Assembly: GCA_001695595.3 (NCBI GenBank) | Contig: MBPM02000030.1 | Span: 434,001-498,000 of the forward strand | Source of the DNA: Plasmopara viticola | Lineage: Eukaryota > Oomycota > Peronosporomycetes > Peronosporales > Peronosporaceae | Reading direction: 5' to 3' | DNA: 64,000 nucleotides | Part shown: positions 49,230-61,831 of the stretch, one piece after another | How the letters are laid out: each line of letters opens with the position of its first letter | How positions within the stretch are numbered: the stretch's first letter is position 1 | Notes under the pieces: model-generated | Seen by the model: the letters and a program-made list of their open reading frames with translations, nothing else | The model's database searches: none | Told to the model about the DNA's origin: nothing | Made by a program: the position numbers and the translations under genes

Positions 49230-49790
49230 CAAGTTCTTAAGGGTCCTCACTAGACCTCTTACGGAGCGGCGACTTGCGGCGGTCGGCGAGTAACATAACC
49301 TTTCGCTCGCTGCGTTTGTAGCTCCAATACCCGACAAATGTATCGAGGATTTTCGTCTTTGACCTCGTCTCCTTCTTTCGGTCTCAAATTTTGGTATTTT
49401 ATCGGCAAGGGCAGCGATGGTGGGGTCGTGACCTCTTAAAACAATGGACGTATATGTGAGGCTATTCTGGATGGCTGGTGAGATGACTTCAAGTTTAACT
49501 ACTTTGAAGGCATATCTTCAAGCGATTAGGTTGTTTTGACAGTATTGAGGCTCCTTTGCAGCCTTAGCGGGCAAATGTCGGTCAAGTATCTGCTATATCA
49601 ATCGCTCGTTGAAAGAGGTAACTGTGGACCACGGGGCCTCAGTGGCTCTCTGGTCGTTATGTGTGAAAGGTCCACCGCCCACGGCAAAGAAGCACCATGT
49701 GTAAACAACGCAGCTTTAGCTTAAAAAGCAGCCTTTTGCAGGTGCAGCCTTTGTTACTAGCGAGGCCTTTATAATAGGCGTGGCCTCATC
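49230..49790. repeat. Decayed dispersed repeat, second copy
   Basis: Matches 35070-35480 in two ordered blocks: cggcgacttgcgg...gagtaacata at about 49261-49295 and tgaggctcctttgcag...cgggcaaa at about 49548-49575. A third block, gctgcgtttgtag (49310), also occurs near 30221. Confidence 0.5.
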
Positions 49791-49799
49791 GATTTTGGA

Positions 49800-52700
49800 A
49801 CGGTGAAACCTGGGTAAACCAAAGCAACTTTTTTCGGCATTGACTGGTATTATTCCAAAAATGACCCGGTTGCCTCTTTGTAGCCGGTTTGGTTATTGGT
49901 ATGATCAGATGGACTTTTCAAATAATGATGGATCACACTTATCCTGGATGGATTCCAAGTTTTAGTCAAGGATCCAACGAGTCATCACGTAAAGTCGACC
50001 TTTCGTGGTAAAAGCTTGCTTTTCGGTTAAATAAGCTGTGAAGAATGGATACCGTGATAAATATATTCCCTACTTAAATTACAGAGTTAAACTTGGTAGG
50101 TGAGAAACAAAAATCGAGATCAACATTGTATCAATTAATCCGTGATAGTGAACAATCGTTCCCTCAAGGTTCCGTTGCACTTCACGACGTTATTTACGAA
50201 TTGTATTTAATTAAACCAAGTCGGTGCGGTCATTTCTAAAGGCAGGCAGTATGCACATTTTGGTGGATCATCATGGCTTAGTCTGCTTTTGCCAGTGCCA
50301 ATCTTGCTCAGAGGCCGAGGTACTGAAAAGCATTGCTTTTAGTCCCTTTCCAGTCAGTATGTGGTGATATACGCCCCTCCTTTCTCTGACACTCGCTTCA
50401 ACAAAGCCCACGGCAATCCGTTCCTCCACTAGCATCTTCGGATGTGCATTGCACCTCTTTTAGCGGATCACTTGCCTGTTTGTCAATAAAATGGAAAATT
50501 TTGGCTTGCATTCTCTTAAGGTCACTCTAAAAAGCACTTCATTTGCGTATGCACGCGTGTGTTGACGTTGCTGAGCAAAAGTACTGTCAGAGAAAATTCA
50601 CGTACCTTCGATACCTTTTTTGCAGAACGAGCTCACGACCCATATTCGAGCAGTACAATTTAACGTGTTTTCTTTATCTCGTCAGCTTTATACTTGCACT
50701 CCTTCATGTCAATCTCCTTTGCGTCTGACCCAATAAAGCTTTTCGCAATTGTGACTTGTCTCGGACGATAGCGGATTTATGCATTTGACCAAGCCTCTAT
50801 AAAGCGCCTGTAAAATCTTCGATAATTGATTTCGAATACTCGGCAAGGACCTTAACCAGCGAACACGGCTTTCCTCTTGTGTCCATTCGCGCACCTGAAG
50901 TTTTAGTCACGGCATCGAATGTAGCAGAAAAGTTGGCTGTGAAAATGATCCGTTTGCCCATCGACTTCATTGCACATACCCATATAGCTCGTTTGCATGC
51001 AGCGTATAACGACGCAATTACGGGCAAGAGTATAGATCGTTAACACTAAAAATGCAATTTTTTGAGCAGATTTGGACACGGCATTTCACCCGACAAGTGT
51101 GATCGGAAGCGTCGCCTTAAAGTAGAACAGTTGACCTCGCTTTCTTACCACAACTGAGCGATCTGACTTTGCAAAATTATTGCCCATAAACGTGATCGTC
51201 TTCGCGACAGTCGCACTTGCCGTCATGGCCTGCCTTATTAGCACATGATAGAGTCTTGGCAAAGTGTTCACTGCTCTCGCAATACTTCCAACAATTACAT
51301 GGAATAATACCGTTTTACAGCGGAACCCGAGTAGTTAAGCAGCTTTGATGCAACCGAGACGAGAATTATCTAGAGTGGGTAGATACTTTGCTGCTCAATA
51401 GACATCCACTGGACCAGCAAGCATTTCTTTTACGTGTATAATTATTCGGTCCTTAACGCTTAAAAGGCGTCGAAGTCAGCTTCAATGATTCGCAGCAGTT
51501 ATCCGCCCTATGCACCTGCATTGGACCGCAAATACATTTTTTTAAGATTGCGTCGTTCACTTCGCCAAAGGGCCTGGCAATTTCAAGCTGGTTTTGGATA
51601 GCTGGAATTGCTTTGTCCCGACTTCTTGCAACTTTTGCAATCACCAACCGGATGCTGTTAAAATCGTCTTGCCGATCTATACTCACACAAACAGAAGCAT
51701 GAGAGGCAATTAATGTTGGAACATGAAATGAGTAAAAAGCTGGTGGTTTTGTTGGTCCTTACTAGCTTCTAAAGTTTGGCAAGTAACTCTTTAAGCGCTC
51801 TTATGATCGCAAGGGCTTGATCCTTCACGAGCTTGTGCACTTTACCTCGAGATAGGTCTAGATCGTTTCTGAATAAGTCTACGCCTTTTTAAATTAGTCG
51901 TCGATCTCCTTGTCAAATCGCATCTCCTACGAAACTTTTGATCATAAAGTTGTAGCATAGAGGTCGAATCGGCTTGTTCGACATTATAGACTCCATCAGT
52001 GTACTAATGGCAAACGACGTTTGAGTTGATAGCTTTTGCCTGTTGACTGTCTGTCTTGGCAATGTGATCGCAAAACGACAGCCTTGCCAGAATTTTCTAC
52101 CCACCCCTCGCGTTGGAGCGATAAATTTACCCGACAATCTACGCGCTTTTCTAGGGATTCTTGCATTGTTATCAAGCTTAAAATTCGGGAGCTGGTCTTT
52201 CCGCGTCAATTCCGCAAACGGATGGAAGTCAAAAGTATATCGCAGTGCTTGTGAGGCCAAGTACAACTGAGCTTGTCAAAAGAGGCACAAATCAAATTCG
52301 TTCAACAGCTTAGGCGAAACGTTGAAACTATCTCTCCATGTCTGCCGGCGGAAATGCTTTACTTTTAGTCACTGACAATTTTTTTCAACGGAATTATACC
52401 ATGCTTAATGAAACTGCCCAATCTTCTGACAATAGCGTGCCAGCTCACTTTCGTTCGTGTCAATAGAAACCTTCAAGTCACAACGCAAGCCAGTAAATTC
52501 CCGCATCAAGGTTTTACAATAATTGATTACATTTGCATTTGGCGCATTTTTCCCGTCACAATGGGACAAGTCGTTTAATCGCATATGACATGAATAGCCT
52601 GACAATCATGATTTTATATAATCAATTAAATTGTTTCACTTTTGCAGGACAATTCTTTGCCATGAACGAGGTTTACGGTACGCAAAACCTAATGCAATAC
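49800..52700. other. No gene recognised
   Basis: The longest frames are minus-strand pieces of 60-117 codons at 50.7-52.3 kb, with no domain that I recognise. They are consecutive and on one strand, so they could be the remains of one former gene or transposon frame. Confidence 0.5.
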
Positions 52701-52713
52701 TGATATACACTTA

Positions 52714-53940
52714 CTATCCTTTACTTGACATCACAAGAAGGATCTTCTTCTCGCGTAGTATGCTGACATTCAAAACCTCGTTTTCAACGCCTGATCCCTC
52801 TGCAGCCATTTTTTTGATGGCATAAAGCTGGCCCGTTGACAACACGTAATTAAGACGCTCAAATGCGCATTGGAGATCAACTTGCTTCGATATCTCAAGC
52901 TTTTCTTCATACGGGGCTCGCTCGCACAACGTCCACTTTCTAGTAAGCACGTTGCCTAGGATTTCAATTACTTGGTCGACGACCTGGATCCAGTCGTGGA
53001 CCATCATGGCGAGTGGCGTTGAAAGAATTTCGCGAAATTCCTCATCAAGTTTACCCAGGCTAAAGGCCTCAAACGGGACCAGCGCGCTGATGCTAGCTAC
53101 AACATGGAAACCAAAAGGTAAATTGCGACATTCGCGTTCACCAGATGCGGTGTAGTTTTCGGCAAACATTGTAAATATCTGCATTGCATCACGTGCCGCA
53201 ACTTTTAAGCCTTTCAGCGCCAATGTGCTCAAACCTTGAAAAAAAGGCTCTAGATTTAAAGGCAGAGTCAACACGGTCCACAAACGCTCTTCCTTTTGTA
53301 TCAATTGTTGGTAGAAGCCATCCACGGCCTTAATGTCGTCCACAAACCTCAGCAAAACATCTCGGGCCTCCAAACGTGGCACGGACGCAGTATGAACAAG
53401 TGGCTGGAGCTCATCGAGCCAAAACAAAGCTTTTGCACCGGTCTGTAAGTTTTCACGAAGATTTTGCAGGTACAACTGGACTTGCTCGTGGCATCGATAA
53501 AAAGCTTCTTGACTTAAATCTTGGAATCGATTCGTGGCCTGCAAGATCTTGGTTTCGGGCCAACGATGAAATCGACGAAGTAACGCATCACGCACTTCTT
53601 CATTCTGTTCAAAGCAATTCAATGCCACTTTCATAGACCGATGCTTCGCGACAGCAAAAATCCACTCGGCGACTTGTTTGGCGCTCTGAAAGTGTGACAA
53701 GCCACACTCCAATCGTGATTGCGTTGACTGCATTAGTACAATCGACATCGAGTCGCTATCATCTCGATTTTTGCAGCATGCTCGCTTCATTCTCCACGAC
53801 GGCGAAACCACAGTGTCCCTGTTGGCTTCTGTATTGATGTTGTTCTGGTCTTGACTCGTTCTCGACTCCTCTTTCATGCTCTTGGACTTTGTCTTCTTTG
53901 AGGCTCTGCTTAATGCTAAGCGTTTTCGCCGCGCTGTCAT
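52714..53940 (-). CDS. Oomycete family protein, distant paralogue of the 13-kb gene
   Basis: Protein of 408 residues from the ATG at 53940, with no interruption. A basic, Ser/Lys-rich N-terminus of ~70 residues (probably disordered and nuclear; RRKRLALSRASKKTKSK) is followed by an almost entirely helical part. Its pattern VAEWI...RRFHRWPETKILQ...LRFVDDIK...VLTLPL...AMQIFTMF parallels FAKWV...[14 protein letters not shown]...LREFVNELE...ALVLPL...IERVFQMM of the protein at 13002-13991. It lacks that protein's zinc motif. No function can be assigned. A further 3' exon is possible: a GTAAAG donor-like site lies near the stop. Confidence 0.75.
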   Translation of the reverse strand: MTARRKRLALSRASKKTKSKSMKEESRTSQDQNNINTEANRDTVVSPSWRMKRACCKNRDDSDSMSIVLMQSTQSRLECGLSHFQSAKQVAEWIFAVAKHRSMKVALNCFEQNEEVRDALLRRFHRWPETKILQATNRFQDLSQEAFYRCHEQVQLYLQNLRENLQTGAKALFWLDELQPLVHTASVPRLEARDVLLRFVDDIKAVDGFYQQLIQKEERLWTVLTLPLNLEPFFQGLSTLALKGLKVAARDAMQIFTMFAENYTASGERECRNLPFGFHVVASISALVPFEAFSLGKLDEEFREILSTPLAMMVHDWIQVVDQVIEILGNVLTRKWTLCERAPYEEKLEISKQVDLQCAFERLNYVLSTGQLYAIKKMAAEGSGVENEVLNVSILREKKILLVMSSKG

Positions 53941-56900
53941 CCACCACTTCGCCCTTAAATCGTTCTTTTTTGCAATTAACTAACTGTACATGACAAACGC
54001 CCCCTTCTCATTCCTCCGATGCAAAGGGACTCCACACGAAAAATGGATGATATTACTGTTCAATGGAAAAATATATGTCCTTCTCGAGTTGCAGTTTACC
54101 GTAACTGTAACCTTTCAAATCTGTTTTAAACAAAAGCGCGTTTTAAAATGATCGTCGGAAGTGAACACATAAGTGTATCACTTATTGGTCGATAGAAATT
54201 GCGGTGCAGGGATTATAAGACAGCATCAGTTTACGCCCTGCATACATATCCTGATGTCTACCAAGCAAATTTAATAGCTTTGCGTCCCAAGCCGCTCTGG
54301 CTGTCGCGATTCAGTAGAGATGGAATAAAATTACGATGATACACTGTTATTGTGATCGTCCATATAATTCCTCTTAAGCAACAAATGAATAGGTCAACCT
54401 AATGTGTCTCTTGATAAGCGGAATCGATGTGTAAACAAACGTATCTAATGAACGGCAGAAAAGACAAGTAACAGTTCAAAGGTGACACCACTACGTCGAA
54501 TATTTGCTGGTCAAATTGTGTTATAAATCCACACAGCACTTAATTTTAAAGAATTATAGTGTGCAATTTTAACGACTACTTTATTCATTACAATCTATAC
54601 TTTATTTTGGTTTTATCTATACGCACTAAATTCAGCTCTGTAATTTTAGCAGGTATACATTTTTTTTGTCAGTACGCAACCCGATTTATACACCAATAAA
54701 CTCTTTGCCGCGCATGGACGTGTGGACAAAGATTGCCCGCCACTTTCAGTGGTACTCGCGGGCAAGTCCCGGGCTCCGGTCACGAGGCTCGATGAAGGAA
54801 CCCGCCGCAAAATTTAGCCCGTCCATAAAGGCTGAAGCTATCTTCTCTATTGCATTCTTCATCACAGATGATTTACCTATGCAAATTTGTTTCCATCAAG
54901 ATTGATTTCGATAAGATTATTAATATCTTACGACTAGCTGCTTGAGACCGAAAACTGCGATTCGCCCTCTAAGATTCTTTTTATCCACGAATTAACTACG
55001 GCCCGTTCCGCCCCATTTTGGCGATCACCTTCCGGCCGTACCAGAATCTTCGAGCGAGGAGATATTCGCAGAGCTTGCATCAATCCGTGTTAGGCTACAT
55101 ACCGCATCCAACAAAGCTGACACCTGCTTGAACCATCACAATGGAGGTAGACTCCTTCACCGCCAACACTTTTGTTATCGTTTCTCGGCTCCACAATATG
55201 GTCGAATCGATTACCAGTATGAAGACTATGGTCGTAGAAAATGCCGCGTGGTCGACGTCATCTACTGCTTCCAACTCAACGAATTCTCACTCAACGTCAT
55301 TTTAGTTCTCGCCGAGCTTCCTTCCCCAGGTCGTCTTTGGGCTCCACCCCCTCCCCAGTCATATGGTCCTCGACTAAGGCCGTCGCCTGAGACGCCCCAT
55401 CTCGCCTGGGTAAAATACGAGCGAATTGACTTCATGGCTGTGTACTGCGAGGGAAATTTCACAGAAACCTCCTACACGTCGAGAATGACCAGAAAGTTCG
55501 ACAAGACGTGCAAGAAAAAGCTCCGCAAGAATCCCACGCCTCCACCGATCCTACTGGCGCCACAATGATATCGTCTAAGCCAAGTTTTCCCCGATCAATT
55601 GTCGACATGTACCTCCGCTCCGGAATGGCCAAGCCGTAGTCTTCTTCCCCCCGAATGGCCGCGTATCAGGAGGGTTGGTCGAAGGCAAGCTTGCGCCCAA
55701 ATTAGATCTAACACCATGACCTCCAAACAGTTCTCGTTCCTCAACTTGAATGATTATCACGATAAACCCCAGCGTGGTTGCTGTTACAATGTCACGTCCC
55801 ATAATGGTCATGATGAATGGAAGTCAGTACAGTATCTATTTGAAGATGAACAAGACACCCCTTGCGACTGGGTAGACGGGTGGTACGACGAAGACCACCA
55901 GCAAACCAAGCTGTCTATTACTACATGAAGCGCTTCCGCGCATATGACGGCGTCAAATGGGGGTGACTGTGTGGTCTTAGCCATCACTGCGCTGTACAAG
56001 ACTGCTTATATGACGCACTAATTAGCCAATAGCACTGAAAGTATTTCTGTTCTAAGAACAACAATCCTTTAACGGCAACGCCCAGACAAATAAACTTTTA
56101 CGGTGTATGGGGTACGTTGAAAATGAATTTCTGCTCTTTGCATTGAGCACAATTCGGTCGACGGAAATCGATCCGCGGTACGGGCAAAGGCGGCCAATAA
56201 ACCGTTGACTCTTAGCTCTCCGCAGGCTTGCGCGTCGTTCACTGTGATCTTTCAAAGATGATGAGCAATGAACTGGCTCTGCAAGAATAGCATCCAACGC
56301 TCCCATTAAGTACACGACGACGGCACATGGATCTCCCAACGAATGCTATGAAATGGCTTTATCGTGCGCAGTATTTAACACATCGAATACATATCTCATT
56401 CAAGTTCACATGTTGTCAATTCTTTCTCTCATTTTGTCATATTCAATGGACCGAAGGGGTTCACTTAATTGCATCGAAAGCTTTAATCCGACAATGATGC
56501 ATTTGTGAATTTCGCGAAAGTAATTAGCTTCATCAGCGAATTTGGCCGCACTGCTCTTCACTTTTTCTCCTAAAGTTTTAGCAGGATTCTGCCGCTTTGC
56601 GCCAAGACAAAGTCATGCGATGATATAATTGTCTCAATTAAATTATCATTCTAAATTTTGTCGGTCTTACACTTGGCTACTTGAGCGATTATCTGTTTAG
56701 TTCAATAATAAAATCGCATGGATCAATAGGTGCTTGTTGTGCACCGGTAAATGCGTAAATAGAATCATTGAATACAAATCCAACCATAGACAAATTGATA
56801 AAAGACCTAACGAATATGGCGCTTTAGCGCGCATAAAATGCAGTGTATTTTTTAGCACACTATTTTTGTCTGACCATCTATACGTAAGCAGTCTTCTGTA

Positions 56901-57370
56901 GGAGGGTTTCTATTTGATAGTAAAGATTTGCCAAAATGTGGTGATTAATTGCGTCTTATTGTGTATTTTATTAAGCTACCAATTTTATCGTCGTTTCTGT
57001 TTCGAGATATACTGCTAAAATAGGTGTCAAAAGATTTTGTCTTGTTTATGCTGCACACGAACACCACTATGTCGTGAAAAGGCCAACGACAAAGTTTGGA
57101 GATATCTACAGCTTGTCGGTACACGCAGGCCTCTAAAACGAGCCAGCATGTGAGTCGCGGGTTTGACCTCTCGCAGATCCTCACATACGTCGCCACACGT
57201 GGGGTCCCAATAAGCTGTCAAGACTATATAGAATCATTTTCCAAATCAGTCTCAAGAAGTATATTGTACTTGAGATTTTTCTCGCTCAAAGCGACGACTC
57301 ATTCTGAATTCGCCGAGTCTGCCCACGCTTAATGATTTGACTACGATCGCTGTCGAGAGCTTGACCACAT
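53941..57370. other. No gene recognised
   Basis: Mostly AT-rich. The exception is 55.1-55.9 kb (+), which is more GC-rich and has adjacent open stretches of 146 and 109 codons with Pro-rich and aromatic-rich sequence; this could be a transposon-derived fragment, but I cannot name it. Confidence 0.5.
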
Positions 57371-57373
57371 AAA

Positions 57374-57520
57374 TTTGGTATCTTCGCGAATCGCACAAAG
57401 GACTTCAGCATGATAAATAAATTATTATTTTTTATTCAAAATCGCACGTCATTGGCATGATATCCGATTATCATGCTAGAATCCTTTGTGCGAATCGTCA
57501 TCGCAAGCGAAGATACCATA
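57374..57520. repeat. Long inverted repeat (hairpin)
   Basis: The arm 57374-57416 is the near-perfect reverse complement of 57468-57520, except for one ~10-nt extra segment in the right arm and a few mismatches. The loop is 51 bp and AT-rich. Both arms contain the block gcgaatcgcacaaagga or its complement and a catgataa end. It could be a MITE or fold-back element, or a hairpin transcript source. Confidence 0.85.
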
Positions 57521-58197
57521 TGCCTTGCAAAATGGGTCGTCAAAAGAGTTTTAGAGCTTCCGATGTCGATCAGCTTTTAACTCGGCTTGTGCAAGAGTGC
57601 ATCAGCAAACACATAGCATTTTAAGGCAATTATTTTAACATTTTTGGAGATAGATGAAGTGTGTTCATCGCTATTCTTAAGGAATACAAAGGCAAAATGT
57701 GCAAGCAGATCTTTACGGTGCGTACTTCATGGCAATTATCTCCTTTTTAGTTCCTTCAAGCAGTCTCAAGCAGTTTGAACTAAGACGTGACGAATCGCTC
57801 ACGTCCGATTTCATCAAATTGCAGAAGCGCACAACCGATGCTAGTCAGAACCGTCGCTCAAATGGCTATGTCTTGTTTAGCAAAGCTTGAACGGGTATTC
57901 TCCGAGGTTAGTCAGTGATGCTATCCAGAGCTCTCTGGTCTAGCACCACTAATTTTTCCGATAACGCTTTGCGCTGTACTTGTTAAAATAGCTTTTAGGA
58001 CCTGTCGCTTCCCTAAACTTAATTTTTGTATGATTTTCACTTTCTCGGGTCGTGAACGCTATGGCCCCACAAACACACGTTCGTTAGAAAATTGTTAATC
58101 GTCCCTTATTTTTTGTTAATTATTCCCCACCCCCTGATTACATCACATTATATATAATATATGGTCTCTGGGCAGCTCAAAATATGAATTTTATTTC

Positions 58198-58385
58198 TAT
58201 CATCCACCCTAATGATTATCGAATCCGATTTTTATAAGCTATCCCCACTCTAGCATTATCCAAATATGACTCTCATCAGCTATCCTCAGCCCTGATAATT
58301 TTAAATTCGATTCTCAGCTATCTCCTATCTTAGTATTTCTGAATACGAATTTTCGTTAGCTCTTCTCTACCCTAAAAATGCTCAC
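58198..58385. repeat. Degenerate ~41-bp tandem repeats
   Basis: Units start near 58198, 58240, 58281, 58319 and 58361 (38-42 bp apart). Each has the form tatc(c)cca.cct..t.att followed by a (g)aatc.gattt-like core and ending in (t)cagc or tagc. Confidence 0.7.
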
Positions 58386-60515
58386 TGCAAAAACATCAGT
58401 CAACGCTTTGCTAGACCCATACAAACATCAAATTTAAAGTTGACTGCTCGACACCTTCAATCTAAATCGCAATAAAGTATATATTCCGAGAAACGAAAAA
58501 CGTATGGAGGAATATTTTTCTTCATTCACTTATCGCACACCTTAGATTATCTTATCTTTTGTCCAAACTACTGAGTACACTCAAAAATATAGCTCCAACC
58601 GCTTGCAAGGCGGCGACTTGTGCGGCAGTGGCTTGCTCATCTATGGCACGAGTGATATGCTCAAAATCAGACATAAGTCACTCTGTCGAACTAGTTGGCC
58701 GATCACGAGTCCATCCACGCACAGGGTCTCAAATCACGCCCGAAGGACTTGCGAGGGGATATTTGATTAGCACGCATTTGCGTTAATTTAAGACGTTGAC
58801 ATCCTTATCAGCAAGCCTCTTAGTGCTGTCCTTAACTCTAATTTAGCTTGTGCTTCATCAACGTGCGTTGGCATTGGCTGCGTCAGCCACCAATGCCAGT
58901 AAAAATCGCTGGCTAACGAGGTTGAGGATTGGCGACAAAACACATAAGCGCAAGGAATTTTGATCATCACAAAGACATTGGGCTGAATTGTATGTTTTAA
59001 ATGGCGAATTCTTGTGCATTTTGACTCACAACTATTACAAGATGGTCTTCGCAAGTAAGACGCATAATAAAATCCACCGAGAGCAAATCACCTGCAAGAT
59101 TATGTGTGTCAGAAAGGTACGGCAGTATGTCCTACTTGATTCATCTGTTTTATTTAACAACATAAAAGTGCAAATTTTCACCGAAGCATAAGCCTCGCGC
59201 GATGTCATGACATGGCCACAATGCCGCTTATTGCGAAGAATAGGGCTCAAAATAGTTTTAACACACAAGCCATGATCACTTAGCGCATTGAGGAAACTTC
59301 TTACGCATTGTTGTTGCAAGCTGTGTCCACATGACTACAAGGTGGTCGAGGCGACAAGCTAGTTTCAAGTTTAGTTGAATTCTTTTCATAAATCTTGCGA
59401 TAGAAATGCCTTCTTATTTCTGGCAAGGACGTTCTTGCTGATACGTCAGTGTCACATCAAGCAAAGAATATTCGGATATGTTTCTGCAATTCCTCTATCA
59501 CCTCAAGCTCACGATCGATGGTGCTGGATGCAAGTCTTACCCATTCCTGAAAGACTTCTCAGATGCGGCGCAATGCCTGCAAGTAGTCAGCCAAGGCCTC
59601 ACTGCGCGGAAAAATACGCATCGATGGTTGTACTGTTGATCACAGGAACACCTCCAAGCAAGCAGACAACTTCTCTTCGCATTGTTGTTTTTCGCGGAAG
59701 TGCTTTTGATATAAAGCAGCAAAAGCTTATAATCATTCGTTATGTATGTGGCGTCGATCAACCAGACATAATTTACTAAGTTTTGTGAAAGCACAGGAAT
59801 CAAGTCTACTTAATGTAAAAAATTCACTAGGTGTAACAGTTGCTGCTGCTCGTCAAATTGTGTAAGTGCTTGTCGCGTTCAGGCCGTGCACGAGAGCTGA
59901 CAGCGGAGAGCACGACTCCAGGTTCCTGATACGCTCTGCACGGCCCTCACTGTAGAAATTGTACAAGATTGCAACGATGCTGTTTGCCTGTCACTACGGA
60001 GTAACGATATATTCGGAAGTCACTTCAGCATACCTCAGCACAAAAGACTCGTTCTCGGTTTTTGGCTGCCAGAGTACGTTTTTTCGGGTGCGCAGTTGAG
60101 TGAGTAGTTTGGATCTTCCAGGTTTCAGAATTCAGCGCCGTATCTTGGCATTGAACAAGCAGTGAGTGATTTGGCTAAAGGTCACGCACCGATGGGGTAT
60201 TTATTATCTATGACGTTGTAGTGGGAGCAGGCGAGAGTCAAAGCCATAACGTTTCCGTCGCTCCTATTGTTAACCCTCTTTTGGGCGATCTATAACAGCT
60301 TTAAATCCTCTTTACTGCTCAAGCGCATTCATTACAGCTCTTGCTTGCTCCAAAGAGGCGTAGGCAAGAGTTGCAAGCTGTGCAACAACGTCCATGGTAA
60401 GTCAATTCATAGTTTTTATTTGTGGAAGTGAAATTACTGGTGGAAACGAAAGTCAAATTGAGCTAATCAGAGGCTACTATAAGGCAATTACAATACAAAT
60501 GGGGGTGAGGCTGCT
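58386..60515. other. No intact gene; possible transposase fragment
   Basis: Minus-strand sequence at 59537-59803 encodes WLIDATYITNDYKLLLLYI, which resembles the first catalytic region of Mutator-like transposases (DxTYxTN); it then loses its frame. The assignment is weak. The rest shows no gene. Confidence 0.35.
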
Positions 60516-60842
60516 ATTGTATTGTATTGTATTACGTTATCGCGTTGCCAAGTTATGCACGTGCTAGGCTCTATGGCTAGTCCACGGCATAGAGTGGTGT
60601 CCGCATACGTCGGTTCTCGTTCGGCGGGCAGTGCAGCCAGCACCGAGGCCGTGAGGGTCTTCCATTATTTTGTGTAGTTCTGACTTGGTAAGAGCTCAGG
60701 TGGCGCCCTGGTGCTGGAGACCGTCGCGTCGAGGGTGAGACTCGTTAGAGACCTGCAGATGCCCGAGAGCACCTGCCCGAAGCGCGCGAGCATTTAGCCC
60801 CCGCGCTTGGAAGGAGGGCGTCACCCCAACCTTTTCCGAAAA
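60516..60842 (-). mobile_element. SINE-like retroposon, copy 2
   Basis: About 327 bp, flanked by the direct repeat tgaggctgct(a) at 60506-60515 and 60843-60852. Very similar to copy 1 and same orientation, with one more TACAA-type unit in its tail. The differing target duplications show independent insertions. Confidence 0.85.
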
Positions 60843-61027
60843 TGAGGCTGCTAATGAAATATATATATTACAACATAATACGAAATATACATGGCTTCTG
60901 AAGTGGTAGCAATGAAAGCAATGGACTTAAGTTCTATCTCCTGCCTGTTCTCTCGTCGAAATGTCTCGTACCAACCAAAGCATTTGGTTCGGTAGCAAAA
61001 CAGTGTCGCCGCATCAACATATCCCAC

Positions 61028-61388
61028 TTATTTCTTCTTGTAATGCGATCCATTGGCTGACTGGTCTTGCTGTGACCCACGCAGTGCCTCAGCCTTCAAA
61101 ATCATGGCTTCACGGTCAAATGTGGCCTTCACATGCTTACTCGAGTAATGCTGCTCGAAAGACTTTATGTCCGGCGACGCACTCTGTCAAATATAGACAA
61201 AATTTAGCATTGAAATGGCCGTCATGATCAGCAATAATTATACGCACCATGCAGATGTCGCATGTAAAGTTCAATTTGGCAACGCCGCGCGTTGAGGCAC
61301 CAGCTTTTCCTCCACCTTTGTTAACCTGCTTCTGGCGGCGCTCGAGGTCTGCTGCCGTATGCTTTTTAAACTTAGCCTTGCCACCCAT
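61028..61388 (-). CDS. Small 4F5/C2H2 zinc protein (ZNF706 / At2g23090-like)
   Basis: Two exons, 61388-61248 and 61183-61028, with a 64-bp phase-0 intron (GTGCGT...GACAG). The product is 98 residues. The N-terminus MGGKAKFKKHTAADLERRQK is Lys- and Gly-rich as in 4F5/SERF proteins. The finger is C-D-I-C...H-Y-S-S-K-H (C-X2-C-X12-H-X4-H), split by the intron after CDICM. This arrangement is conserved in eukaryotic ZNF706 and At2g23090-type proteins, which are small and of poorly known function. A retained intron would keep the frame open but destroy the finger. Confidence 0.9.
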
Positions 61389-61400
61389 GTAGCCGACAGT

Positions 61401-61425
61401 TCACACTACTGAATAGTGAACGCAT
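61401..61425 (-). promoter_or_regulatory. Initiator-like motif upstream of the zinc-protein gene
   Basis: On the minus strand TTCACTATTCAGTAGTGTGAA lies 13-37 bp before the ATG at 61388. TCACTATTCAGT partly fits the oomycete initiator, and the block is also an inverted repeat (GTTCAC...GTGAAC). The rest of 61389-61831 has nothing else I recognise. Confidence 0.35.
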
Positions 61426-61831
61426 GGTGGTTAAGAAATAGACCGTCCACACTCAACAAGGACCGGTCTCGAACCGCTCGGCCCCTGAAAATAAAAGATA
61501 CCGGTACCTGCCCCGGTTACGAAATATTTATTAATAAATGCAACGCGTTCTCGGTATCGCTTGCTTCATGACGGAAAGCATATTTTTGTGACTACACAAA
61601 ACGAAACGGTTCCTTACGTAAATATCTGTCAAAGGCAACATCAGGCGTATACAATATTCTGCCTGACGTGTTTTTTTTTTTTAAGGAATATTTTGTTTTG
61701 CACGCTGACAGTCGCACCTTATACTTATGAACTAAACGTAATATTGGTGGCAATAGTATTCTAACAAAGAAATGGAACATGCCAAATCAATGTTAATTAA
61801 TTATAGACAAAAGTAGACATTTTCTCGCTCT

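Noticed and set aside
55128..55928. Two adjacent plus-strand ORFs with Pro-rich and aromatic-rich sequence
   Set aside because: Considered as a secreted effector or transposon gag; no signal peptide, RxLR or LxLFLAK motif and no zinc knuckle, so not called.
60372..60394. Minus-strand MDVVAQLATLAYASLEQ-like short frame near 60.3-60.4 kb
   Set aside because: Only ~27 codons; could be a gag start or final exon, but nothing around it supports either.
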